A stretch of DNA of 64,000 bases. Origin: Siphonodentalium dalli (lineage: Eukaryota; Mollusca; Scaphopoda; Gadilida; Siphonodentaliidae). Below are positions 24,087-34,525 of the stretch, piece after piece; position 1 is the stretch's first letter; the number at the start of each line of letters is the position of its first letter. The stretch covers positions 86,402,324 through 86,466,323 of the forward strand of contig CP136061.1 of assembly GCA_032622095.1 (NCBI GenBank), in the 5' to 3' direction. The position numbers and the translations under genes were made by a program. The notes below the pieces were generated by a model that saw nothing but the letters and a program-made list of their open reading frames with translations, did not search any database and was not told the DNA's origin.

Positions 24087-24371
24087 ATGCACACGGTGAT
24101 CATAAAGGGTGTGTGGGCCGTTGGGATGCACCACCGTGGCCCTAGTGCCTTACGGGTAGGGTGTGGTTACACGCTGAACAGAGAGGAGAACAACAAATAC
24201 GATTCGAACGCAATACGTGTACTAGATGAGGGAACTACGCGGGCGTATATGAGCAGACTCTGCCAGTGCGCTCGCGAAGATATTCGACACGGGCATTATC
24301 GTCGGGGATGTAATGCTCAAACCCAAAGACATGCCGATACTGCGACGACGTTACCCGAGTCAATCGTGTAA
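24087..24371 (+). CDS. HIRAN-like domain ORF inside pogo transposon
   Basis: A 94-residue frame. Residues about 8-70 resemble a HIRAN domain: VWAVGMHHRG, then TLNREENNKYDSNAIRVLD (the family hallmark is REPxNPYDxNAIxV), then a weak Y-x-x-R-L equivalent. HIRAN domains (HLTF, Rad5) bind 3' ends of single-stranded DNA. The C-terminus is Arg/Cys/His-rich and unlike the family. There is no helicase or nuclease partner in frame; it may be a standalone protein or a fragment. A second, weaker VGMHYHGP-like string at about 24497-24525 may be a decayed duplicate. Confidence 0.55.
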   Translation: MHTVIIKGVWAVGMHHRGPSALRVGCGYTLNREENNKYDSNAIRVLDEGTTRAYMSRLCQCAREDIRHGHYRRGCNAQTQRHADTATTLPESIV

Positions 24372-24493
24372 CATTGGCTTCAAATAAAGAATGAGAGTGA
24401 TGTCATTGCTGTTCGGGGCCACCTTGTAAACCACAATGTTAATTTTGAAATAAAATAAAATGAACTATATAATAAAGAGCGTTTTTGTGATTA

Positions 24494-24952
24494 TTTGGTT
24501 GTGGGTATGCACTACCATGGTCCATATACACATGTTTACCTGTTGGATTTGATTCTGAAATCGATATTGAAGCATATATTCGGTATTTCACCTTAACAAT
24601 TGTGAAGACAATGTCAATTATACATGAAATATCCAAGAGTGCTGTTGGGGAAAAGAGCCGGGCAAAGCAGATATTAATTTGTCGAGAACTTACCGAACGA
24701 TTTGATAAAGAATGCGACTTCGATAGTGATGAAATTATAGACTTATATCGCTTGATATACGACCTTTCATGTAAATGTTCCGAAATTGAACATGCTGTTG
24801 TAAAGTTGTTCACAGACTTCGACCAAAATGATTTGGTTATCACAGAAATTAACAGATGTATATGTGTGTGTGGGGTAGACCACGAGGAGGACATTAATTG
24901 TGTCACAGATGAAATAAAAATGAATTCACTGTACAAATTTGTTTCTTATTGA
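24494..24952 (+). CDS. Unknown ORF between HIRAN ORF and transposase
   Basis: The frame is open from about 24494 to the stop at 24952. From the GTG at 24602 or the ATG at 24611 it encodes about 113-116 residues, acidic in the middle (FDKECDFDSDEIIDLYRLIY) with a Cys cluster (CICVCGVDHEEDINC). It lies just upstream of the transposase on the same strand. A minus-strand frame of similar length overlaps, so coding status is uncertain. I do not recognise it. Confidence 0.35.
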   Translation, partial: FGCGYALPWSIYTCLPVGFDSEIDIEAYIRYFTLTIVKTMSIIHEISKSAVGEKSRAKQILICRELTERFDKECDFDSDEIIDLYRLIYDLSCKCSEIEHAVVKLFTDFDQNDLVITEINRCICVCGVDHEEDINCVTDEIKMNSLYKFVSY

Positions 24953-25022
24953 ATTGTTTAATTATGTTGTGAAGATTTTGATATCTAATATGATTTTGCC
25001 TTAACTGCTTTCTCAGTACATA

Positions 25023-27759
25023 ATGCCACGTGTGTCAAAGCACATAAATTCAACGTACCCCAACAACAAATGTTGGATGCCGTTGCGGCAGTAAGGGCTG
25101 GCCTGTCCGTACGAAAGGCAGCGAAGAAATTTTCGGTACCCAAGTCTAGCTTAGGGGACAGGTGTAGCGGGGGGGGGGGGGGGTCGAGCCTGAGGTGCGT
25201 CCGGGGAAGGAGACCATCATTCCCCCAGACATAGAGAAAAAAAGGGTTGAGAAAACCATACGCCTGTCTGAAGAAGGTTTTGGCATGTCCAAAACAACAT
25301 TTATGTCCAGGGCAGCCGCTGTCACAAAACAAATGGGGATCCGGAACAACTTTAGGAAGGGGATCACATGAAAGGCGTGGTGGGCGGGCATCCGGAGTAG
25401 ACATCCGGCTGTTAGTATCCGGAAACCAGAGCCGCTGTCCACAACCAGAGCCAGGGGGATGAACCCAACCGTCGTCGGCAAATACTTCGCCGATCTGAAG
25501 ACAGCCGTTGATGGGATTAGTCCAGAATGTATCTGGAATATGGACGAGACCGGCATGTCGATGGAGCATAGTCCAGCAAGGGTGATCGCCCGGAAAGGGG
25601 CCAAAGTTGTTCCTGGCAGGACGGCGAACACCAGGGAATCGATCACAATGCTGCCGTGCATTAGAGCGACAGGGTGCAGGATCCCCCCTTTAATTATCGT
25701 GAAGGGAAAGACGACACGGGCGATCCGTTCGTTTGATACACATGAAGGACCGGGAGGGGCTCTATGGGCTGCGCAGACTAATGCGTGGATGGATGATGCC
25801 ATGGGAGCACAGTGGTTCAACGAGGTCTTCCTGCGACATTGTGGACCTGCGAGACCACAGCTGCTTGTGCTGGACAACCATTCGTCGCATGAGACAATTG
25901 GACTGATTGAGGCCGCCATCGCCAACGATGTGCATGTGCTGACATTCCCACCGCACACCACACATTACCTGTGCCCGCTGGACAGATGTGTGTTTGGGCC
26001 TCTGCAGGTACACTACAATTCGGCATGCTCGGAGTATATGGCAAGTTCCATCACAGCCATGGTGTCAAAGGTGTCCTTCCCGAGGCTGTTGAACGAGGCG
26101 TACGAGAAGGCGTTCACCCGAACGAATATTGTTTCCGGTCAGTTTAAATACATTTTAAGAAATTACACCCCTCCCCTCCCAAATGTGACCATCCCAGACG
26201 TTCATGTACGGTAACATGTTCACAAGAGGTGTGCACTCGAGTGCTAGCATACCCCCACCGTGGCAAATTCAACCCGCATTATCCATAAACTCAACAAAAA
26301 AGATATTTAACTTTAAAGAAAAATTCGGACTAATAATATCGATACGGTGTCACAAGAAGCTTGTACAGAAAAAATTATTCAAATCGGTTCATATTTGTTA
26401 AAGTTATTAAGTCAGACAGAATTTTCTAAGTCAAAATAAGTCGAAAATGAAGTGTAATATTACGAAAAACAGTCTGAGCCAATCCCTAGCCGCATCATGT
26501 AGAGAGGGTATTGTGAGAAGCATGTATACCAAAAATAATTGAAATCGGTTCATATTTGTTAAAGTTATTAAGTCGGACATAATTTTCTAAGTCAAAATAA
26601 GTCGAAAAAGAGGCGTATCTTGAAAAAAGTCGGACCGAACCGCAATTAGCATCACGCGGAGAGACCGTCCTAAGGAGATTGCATACAAAAAATTATTGAA
26701 ATCGGTTCATAGTTGTTCGAGTTATGAGGTCGGACGTACTGGCCAAAGTATACTTGTGGGGTGACTGCACATACCCATGAATACTTGTGGGTGCGATCTT
26801 TTGTTTGAGTAAATTGTGGGGTGCAACCCACAACTGACGATTTTTTAAAGAGCGTATTTTTAAAGATTTGGGTACAAATAGCAAATATTAGAGGGTGCCT
26901 TTCCCATATTAAATTATCATGATTATTGTAATTTATAATTTCATGCCAATAAAGCTATGAAATAAGACATAAATTGTATATAAAATGCATATAATAATAT
27001 ATACATATAACATATTATTATATACATATTAATAATTAGCCTACATATATGCGTATGTATATTGTTTCAGGTTTCGAATCTTGTGGGATAGTGGCCTGGT
27101 CACCTTTGTCAATTCCTGCTACAGCATTTTCGCCGTCCATTCCATTTGACGCGAACAGCATTGCTGATGGTCATCCTCTGCAGTGGGTGCTAGGGCACAA
27201 CATTGGACCCGGTGGCGATGCGATGTCGTCTGGTTTATCTCAGAACACTGGACCTGATGGTGCATCTACACAGGCTGACATCTTTGTCCCAGAGATTATT
27301 AATGAACATAGAGATGTTATTGGCACCGTGGATGTGGATGTGGATCCGTTACTCTCAAGTGGTGTACCAATGGAAGAATCGGAACCAATCAGCGACGTCG
27401 TTTTTGCACAGACAGTTACCCCGACATGGAATAGCGTGTGGAACAGCGACTTAGATCCACTCTTCGAAGTTGTATCGCCAGTTGAACAGAAGACACCTGA
27501 GCAAAATAGACGGCGTCTAACCTCACATCGATTGCTAACAAGCTTGGAGGTAGTTACAGAGAAGCGGGAGGAAGAAGAGAGAAAGCTGGCAAAAGAGAAA
27601 GAAAAAGAAGAGAGAAAACGTGTACGGGAGGAGAACAAGAAAGTGAGAGAAGAGAGAAAGCGTATACAGGCGGAGAACAAGAGAGTGAGAAAGTTAAAGA
27701 AGAAGATTCGAGAGGAGAAGCAAGCAGCAGCGGCAGTGGCATCTTCCTTATTACATTAA
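25023..27759 (+). pseudogene. pogo/Tigger-type DDE transposase, two exons, broken
   Basis: Starts MPRVSKH (25023). An N-terminal helix-turn-helix follows (RAGLSVRKAAKKFSVPKSSL) in a shifted frame. The catalytic core has three Asp motifs: WNMDETG, LLVLDNHSSH and CPLDRCVFGPL (DDD type). An apparent intron 26138-27070 (donor G|GTCAGT, acceptor TTGTTTCAG|G) joins NIVSG to FESCGIVAWSPLSIPATAF and a long Lys/Glu/Arg coiled coil (about 27550-27720), as in other pogo proteins. Lesions: a frame change near 25040, a homopolymeric G tract (about 25170-25184) that shifts the frame, and an in-frame TGA at 25369-25371 where Trp is usual. GC content is clearly higher than in the flanks. Confidence 0.85.
26374..26740. 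repeat. Tandem repeat in transposase intron, about 160-bp unit
   Basis: 'aatcggttcatatttgttaa' recurs at about 26379 and 26543, with a diverged third copy at 26698. Units are followed by 'gttattaagtc' and 'aagtcaaaataagtcg'. The array lies within the spliced-out segment of the pogo transposase. Confidence 0.75.
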
Positions 27760-27874
27760 TTTTTAGGAGTTCAGTCATGTAGTTTGATTACTTGCCAATG
27801 TGATATTCATCAAACACCAATTCATGTATTTATTTATTTATTTTGTGCATGTGTGTTAATGCATATCTGAGCCT

Positions 27875-27880
27875 AATAAA
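27875..27880 (+). terminator. Poly(A) signal of pogo transposase
   Basis: AATAAA about 115 bp after the transposase stop codon, inside the transposon. Confidence 0.5.
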
Positions 27881-28410
27881 ATGAGTATAATGTCCCACCC
27901 TTAGTATGTGTCAAGTGTCATTACTCATAGCTTCATATCAAATTCTTCATCATTGTGTGTAATCACAATGTCAGAATAATACCTATCAATGTTGTATCAG
28001 TAAAATTTCTTAGCATGAGCATGATCTCCATTCACGAGCTTGCCTGCACAAAAATGTGTACATCATTAATAATTCTAATTCAAGTAAACATCTACCAATA
28101 TTTTAGAACAGATCTTATTAATTATTATAAATACTTCACCATTTGTGAAACATTGATAAGTGTTTTCTGGTCAAATGAGGTGTTTCCTGTGGTAAATGAT
28201 TTCTTCGATTCAAAATTCGATGTCAAATGTCGATCACTTGCATCTCAATGGGGTATTTCCCCTCATCAGGTGCCCGCAAACAGATGGGCTGACTTGTAAA
28301 ATATTGGGAGGGAGGATGTAAACAAATAAAAACCGCTGTTTCTTGGCTGTTCCATCATTTATAGTACGTGGTGACGATCAGTAAAGGTATATAATTACCT
28401 GTAATAAAAC

Positions 28411-28644
28411 TGTCCGAACGTACCTCCCACCTGTCCGAACGTACCATCCATTGTCCGAACGTACCAGCAATCCGCCAATGCAGTTCATGCGGGGTTGTGT
28501 TCGATATAACAACTAAAAACATCATTATTTATTTACTATGACCAAGCGGAAGCATTGAACTAACAGCGTAAACAGTCACCGTGGGTCCAGTCCGATTGTA
28601 ATTTCAGATTTACAAGCATACGTCACAAGGTGTCCGAATGTACC
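28411..28644. promoter_or_regulatory. Right-end array of 14-bp subterminal motif (4 copies)
   Basis: TGTCCGAACGTACC at 28411-28424, 28432-28445 and 28452-28465, and TGTCCGAATGTACC at 28631-28644. They are the inverse of the left-end motif, so the two ends are bound in mirrored orientation. Confidence 0.8.
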
Positions 28645-28656
28645 CGACTTTACCTA

Positions 28657-29351
28657 CTGGGTAGCTTTTGTAATAGTCGCGCTCTTCATGGTGACGGCGT
28701 TTCCAAATTTCGTGATATGAGTTATCACTACGACCGTCATGGAGAGCGACACAAAAATCAGTATTAACCTAATATTGATGTAATGCTCGATGCCAACAAG
28801 AAAAAAATGCTTATAAAAATCTTCCACCTAAAAGGTACATGTCCAGTTATACTTTTGTAAAAATCTGCACTTTTAAATCGATTGGAATTTGGAGTTATGT
28901 CCCATGTATTTCATCTTCCAAACCCGGAAGTGTAGCCAATTGTAAACAGGTGTCATCAATTTATCGGACATTTGTCGGCTTTATACATTTATTGGTCACG
29001 AATACCTTCAGTTTTCAAACGCTGGTCGGAGATGTAAACCGGTATACTGCAGATTTATGGTACTATTAAAATTTAAATCCGTTTGTTGATTATTTGGGAG
29101 TCCTGTTAAAAAATTGTTTATAATTATTTTGACCATGGAGTAAACTAGAAGTTTTTGTGAACTTGGGTGCAGCCATGGGGTGAAGGTAATTTGGTGGGGG
29201 GTGAAGTAAAACATACTAATTGGGGTGGGAGTTGAAGGAGCAATGGGGAGGCATCATCACATGATGAACTGTGTCCACACACATGATTTTTGTAAAATTG
29301 TCCTACCTGTTTAAAGGGGCTGACAGGCTTCCTGTGATGTCATTGTTTGAT
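28657..29351. other. No gene seen
   Basis: AT-rich sequence between the pogo element and a small repeat. Open frames are short and show no recognisable motif. Confidence 0.4.
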
Positions 29352-29752
29352 ATACTCTCATGTCCCGAATAAACGTACGGGTCGGAATAATCGTACGTGG
29401 TGGAAAATGCTATGATTTCTAATAATCGTAGGGGTCGGAATAATAGTACGGGGTGGAAATGTTTGGGAAACTGGGAGCAGAAATGTGTTTCCATGTTGGG
29501 AAAACGGCCGAAAACACACCAACGTTGACCCGATCACATATATGTTGCGCTGGGATTGAGAAGGGCGGTGTCTTGGCACAGATATACATGTTATTCTTAC
29601 ACGTAATGTACACTTTTATGTGAGCATTCCAATAAATCAGAAATATTTCATTAAATGTAATAATCGTAGGGCCCAAATAAGAATCGTACAGGGTGGACTT
29701 TCACTTTAAAAATAATAATCGTACAGGTACATTTATTTGGGTCACTAGAGTA
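29352..29752. mobile_element. Small TIR element related to 43898-44287
   Basis: Left end TACTCTCATGTCCCGAATAA and right end ATTTATTTGGGTCACTAGAG are imperfect inverted repeats. The interior has repeated 'aatcgtac' and 'cgtacgg' words, as in the element at 43898-44287. No coding capacity. Confidence 0.55.
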
Positions 29753-30090
29753 ATATATGGATGGAAAGCCGTGACTTTAATACTGTCAGATGCAATATAT
29801 ATGTGGAGCAGTATACTCAACATTAAAAAATTCTCAAATCTTTATTTTTTTGAATTATTCGGAATATTGACACCAAATATTGTTTTTTTCCCAAGTATAA
29901 TGCATTATCTTCATTCTGGAAGCCCCCTGACAGAAGTGCTGACATACATGATTACGGACCTAAAAAAAAAATTGATATTGCCATATTTTTTTTTTTCGTC
30001 CGACCCGACTGAACCAATGGGCAAAAATTCCGTAAACCACTTTATCAAAAAAAAAAAGGCCTAACAATGCATATAAACAGGCATAATAAG

Positions 30091-31128
30091 ACTGATTACT
30101 TATCAGTATGTTCATGGAACGTTGGGGGGTTAATGAATAAGACTCGTAACAAATGATCCAAGATTTATCAGAGAGATATCTAAACATGATATAATTCTTT
30201 TAACAGAGACACATTCAGACTACAAGGATAACATATACATAGACAATTACCATTTTTACCCAATATGTAGAAAAATTTCAAGTAATAATAGGCACTTTGG
30301 CGGATTGGGAATTTTTATCAAGACTAATCTGAAAAGAGGTGTTAAAATTCTACAAAATTATTTTAACTTAGGGAAATATATCTTCCTATGCCTGGCATAT
30401 GCTACACCTGAGCAGGAAACAGGAGATTTAATTCTAGCAAAATTAGAGGAGGATCTTGAGTATTACTCGAAATCTGGAAATATAATTTTATGTGGGGACC
30501 TAAATTCTCGAACAAGTAATAATTACGATTTTATAAAAGATGATTCATCAAGTTGCCTCCCATTACCACATGATTATAAAGAAGATCATAAACAGGATAT
30601 TTTTCAAAGAGTCAGTGGCGATCATATTACAAATTCCAGAGGAAAGCAGCTACTGGATATATATATATTGGCAAAGGTTTAAGAATATTAAATGGGAGAA
30701 TCTTTGGTGATACCACTGGACAATTCACATGTTTTAAGCCGAAAGGCATAAGTGTCGTTGACTATACAATGGTTTCACAAGATTTTCTGTCCCAAGTTTT
30801 ATATTATCGTGTATCTAATTTTGACCCTACAATGTCAGATTGTCATTGTAAAACTGAATTTGTGATATTAGCTTCGCACTTGTATATGGACAATATTCCT
30901 TACAGTTGTGATTCACAATCGTTACCTATGCCTCAGAAGTTTCGCTGGGATAAAACCTCATGTAAAAAAATCCAGGAGGTCTTTAATACCCCTACTATGA
31001 CAAGCAAAGTTACCAATTTTCTGAACGGTAAGAATGACTTATGTAGGGAAGCAATAAATAAGCATACAGAACATTTCACGATATTCTTCTATCAGCAGCA
31101 AATCAAGGTCTCACACTACCAAAACTAA
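30091..31128 (+). pseudogene. LINE endonuclease domain remnants
   Basis: TDYLSVCSWNVGGLMNKTRN opens the domain, followed after a stop and frame change by YIDNYHFYP and FGGLGIFIKTNL. NIILCGDLNSRTSN (about 30478-30519) is the conserved GDLN motif of apurinic-type endonucleases. SVVDYTMVSQDF and PTMSDCHC (usual SDH, here SDC) end it. Frame changes near 30150-30180 and after 30682 inactivate it. Confidence 0.75.
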
Positions 31129-31182
31129 ACCGGAAAAAAAGACAAAAGAATAAAAATAAGAAATGGTTTGATTCTGACTTAA

Positions 31183-32224
31183 AGATGGATTATCTCTTTA
31201 AATAACAAATTTTAAATAGTTGCGTGCGTATAAAATAATAGATATGAACTGAAGACCCCTGTCTGGAAAAGCTTCTATCAATTAATATTGATTTTATTTC
31301 GAATATTAAAGATGGATTATCTCTTTAAATAACAAATTTTAAATAGTTGCGTGGGTATAAAATAATAGATATGAACTGAAGACCTATATCCGGAAAAGCT
31401 TCTATCAATTAATATTGGTTTTATTTCGAATATTAAATCGGGCCCATTTATTTTACTATTTTTAGAACCGACCATTCGGATGAGACCGTATTGCGATATA
31501 GAGCACTGGGCTGTTCATACGGCTACGCAACGAATGCCAAATGTCACAGATTGGTTGTTTGTACTGTTTTGTTCCACAGATATAAGCGATAATGAGTATA
31601 ATTAACGTTTATTTGTGACAAAATTGCACAATATAATTTCTGGTCTCTGTTAACAGTAACCACTATTGTTCGTTAGCTGAACAAACACCTTTTTAGACCA
31701 GAAAATATTCGAAATAAAATTAATATTAATCGATAGAAGCATTTCCGGACAGGAGTCTTCGATTCAAATCTAATATTGTATACCCCGGTAACTATATAAT
31801 ACATGTTTACAAAGAGGTAATCCACCTTTAAATCGGGACCGTTTATGTTACTATTTTTAGAACAGACCATTCGGATGATACCATATTGCGATATAGAGCA
31901 CTGGGCTATTCCTATGGCTACGCACCGAAAGTCAAATGTCCTAGATTGATTGCTTGTATTGTTTTGTTCCACAGATATAACCGATAATGAGTAAAATTGG
32001 AGTTTATTTGTGACAAAATTGTACAATAAATTTTCTGGTCTTGGTTAACAGTAACCACTATTGTTCGTTAGCTGAACAAACACGCCTTTTTAGACCAGAA
32101 AATATTCGAAATAAAATTAATATTAATCGATAGAAGCATTTCCGGACAGGGGTCTTCGATTCAAATCTAATATTTTATACCCCGGTAACTATATAATACA
32201 TGTTTACAAAGAGATAATCCACCT
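31183..32224. mobile_element. TTAA MITE family A inside LINE, with a second copy nested within
   Basis: Outer termini AGATGGATTATCTCTTT (31183) and AAAGAGATAATCCACCT (ends 32224), flanked by TTAA at 31179-31182 and 32225-32228. Inner copy 31320-31827 is flanked by TTAA at 31316-31319 and 31828-31831. Skipping the outer copy plus one TTAA reconnects the LINE frame (WFDSDLK to HMRRTI), so both insertions postdate the LINE. Confidence 0.9.
31320..31827. mobile_element. TTAA MITE family A, inner nested copy
   Basis: 508 bp, same orientation as its host copy, inserted at an internal TTAA ('gaatattaaatcggg' in uninterrupted copies). Both termini intact. Confidence 0.88.
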
Positions 32225-32233
32225 TTAAAACAT

Positions 32234-34077
32234 ATGCGGAGAACCATAATCATTACAGCAAACCGACTTTCCCAGTCGCCGCTAGACACAACTCTTCGGA
32301 ACAACTACTACAAACAATTTAGATTATATAATAAAATATGTAAAAAAAAGTATAAACAGTACAAACAAAATATAATTAATGAATTAGAAGCACTATCTGT
32401 TGATAACCCAAAAATGTACTGGCAACTAGTCGATGAATTAAAAGAGAATGAATCTGTTAGGGATACAGCAATTGCACATGATACTTGGTACCAGTACTAC
32501 GCAAACCTACATACTAACCCAGAAATATTCTCGCTGCGACTGGCTCAAATTAAAGTGGAACAGGCTACTCTGGAATATAATACCAGAATATTCTGTGAGT
32601 TAGACTAGCATATCTCATTGGGTGAAATACAGCAGGTTATCAGCCGTCTAAAAAAACAATAAAGCAACTGGGTTAGACCGCATATCCAATGAAATGTTAA
32701 AGGCATGTCAATCATTTACACTACCCTGCCCTGAAAAACTTTTCAATAGTATCCTTCTGTCTGGATTTTACCCAAATATATGGGATATATATGCCCACTG
32801 TTCAAATCAGGGGACCAAACTGTGCCAACAAACTATAGGGGGATTATCATAACTAGTTGTATTGCTAAACTTTTTAATGCAGTTATCAATACAAGGCTTG
32901 ACGATTATCTCAATAAACACAAAATAATACACACAGAACAAGGAGGATTCACGAAGAACGCATACACCTCAGATCACATGTTTGTACTCAAAACTCTGAT
33001 CGAAACATTTGCAGGTAGAAAGTCACAGAAATTATACACTTGTTTTGTTGATCTGAAAAAAGCCTTTGACACTGTTATCCATGCAGGAATTAAACTTAAG
33101 CTACTAAAAACAATATTGGTGGCCTAGTTTATGGGATAATAAAAGATATGTACAGAGACTCAAACATACAAGTTAAAATAAATAATATGTTAACTGAACC
33201 TTTCCAATTTACAATTGGAGTGAAGCAGGGAGTAAATCTTAGCCCTACAATTTTCAAAATCTTTATAAATGATCTAGTAGATGACCTTAAAGGCACGGTA
33301 GATCCAGTTCACCTAGCTGAACAAAGATTAGACTGTCTATTATATGCAGATGATATAGTTCTAACATCTACATCAGCCGCAGGATTACAGAGTAAATTAA
33401 ATGTACTTGCCGAGTACTGTGACAAATGGTGTCTACAAGTTAATAACAGTAAATCAAAAATAATTATATTCAATAAGTCTGGTAAATTATTCTCTGATAA
33501 ATTCACATTTAAATCAGAAAATCTGGATAACGTTCAGATATATAAATACCTTGGGGTATTATTCTCAGCATCTGGCACATTCACCCCTGCTAAGCAAGAG
33601 CTGTATAATAAATCGTTAAAAGCCCTATATAAACTTAACAGAATGATAAATCCATCTGAACCATCAGTATATACTCGACTTCATCTTTTCGAGCATACAG
33701 TTAAACCTATTGTGTTATATGGCAGTGAAATATGGGCCTGTTTTAACACGGATTCAAAAGCATGTAAGAAGGACGATGTACTACACAATATATTTGGAGG
33801 CTTTCCTGCTGAAAAACTAAACGTGAAAGCATGTAAATACACACTTGGGGTTAATAAATTCACATCCAATCTGGCAGTCATCTCCGAACTTGGCCGATTA
33901 CCCATATACTTCCCCATAGTTATATCAATGCTGAATTTTTGGTACAGGCTTGAGAATGACCCCCTATCTCCTTTGATGTGCAATGCATATAAATCTAGTA
34001 AGGATGTTAGTGTTATCAAAGAGATCGAACCAAGTTGGTACAAAAGTATTAAGTTTTTACTTAACCATCTAATGTGA
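32234..34077 (+). pseudogene. LINE reverse transcriptase
   Basis: Frames 32234-32608, 32780-33127 and 33148-34077 form one protein. Motifs: YICPLFKSGDQTVPTNYRGI, TEQGGFTKNAYTSDH, YTCFVDLKKAFDTVIH (motif A, catalytic Asp), IGVKQGVNLSPTIFKIFIND (motif B) and LDCLLYADDIVLTS (motif C, YADD intact). Thumb and connection regions continue to 34077. Frame changes near 32620-32660, 32780 and 33125 break the ORF. The best-preserved RT of the three LINEs. Confidence 0.85.
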
Positions 34078-34423
34078 ATGAATGGGTCATTTCTCAAAAT
34101 AAGATGACTTCAAATAGCTTTGGTAACCTTGTAAAGAGTTTACTTTACAAGTTTTTTTTTATCGAACTGGTCTGAACAAAGAAAAGAGCATACAACTAAA
34201 GGCAAATTGACCACATACTTCAGCATGAAGTCGTGTTTTCAAATGGAGAGTTACCTTACAAGAATTTAAAAATACAAATTCAGGAGAGTAATCACAAAAA
34301 TTAGAATTAGCGCACATAAACTGAAGATAGAAACTGCGAGATACTCAAAACAAACAAAAACGAAAGGAACTAAAAAAAATAACAGAACAGGCTAAAAATC
34401 TAAAATTGGCAAACGAGAAAATA

Positions 34424-34525
34424 TGTTTGAATTGTGACGACAAACAAGTTGAGAATGAGGTTCATTTCACAATGGAATGTAAAAAATACACTGATCTTCG
34501 AAGACAGTTTCTGGATGAAATCTAA
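34424..34525 (+). pseudogene. LINE C-terminal CCHC motif
   Basis: CLNCDDKQVENEVHFTMEC (C-x2-C-x10-H-x4-C) followed by a stop, in a frame separated from the RT by about 340 bp of decayed sequence. This is the usual C-terminal cluster of CR1-type proteins. Confidence 0.7.

Larger units (their letters stand above)
23112..28654 (+). mobile_element. Complete pogo-superfamily DNA transposon, about 5.5 kb
   Basis: Perfect 24-bp terminal inverted repeats at 23112-23135 and 28631-28654 (starting GGTAAAGTCGGGTACATT) are flanked by TA on both sides (23110-23111 and 28655-28656), the target duplication of the Tc1/mariner/pogo group. The interior holds a pogo/Tigger-type transposase in two exons, a HIRAN-like ORF and a second small ORF, all on +. 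Both ends contain additional copies of the 14-bp TIR core. The transposase copy is broken, so this copy is not autonomous. Element length is larger than most pogo elements. Confidence 0.92.

Noticed and set aside
24439-24936. 165-codon open frame on the minus strand
   Set aside because: Low-complexity, Ser/Ile-rich translation with no motif. It overlaps the + strand ORF whose acidic and Cys patterns look more protein-like, and it runs opposite to the other pogo genes.
25146-25961. 271-codon minus-strand frame opposite the transposase
   Set aside because: It is the antisense shadow of the GC-rich pogo transposase core, which carries clear DDD motifs on the + strand.
27240-27680. Ser/Phe-rich minus-strand frames
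   Set aside because: Shadows of the Lys/Glu/Arg coiled coil at the transposase C-terminus.
29901-30064. Poly-A/T stretches as simple sequence genes
   Set aside because: Only homopolymer-rich flank before the LINE; no coding signal.
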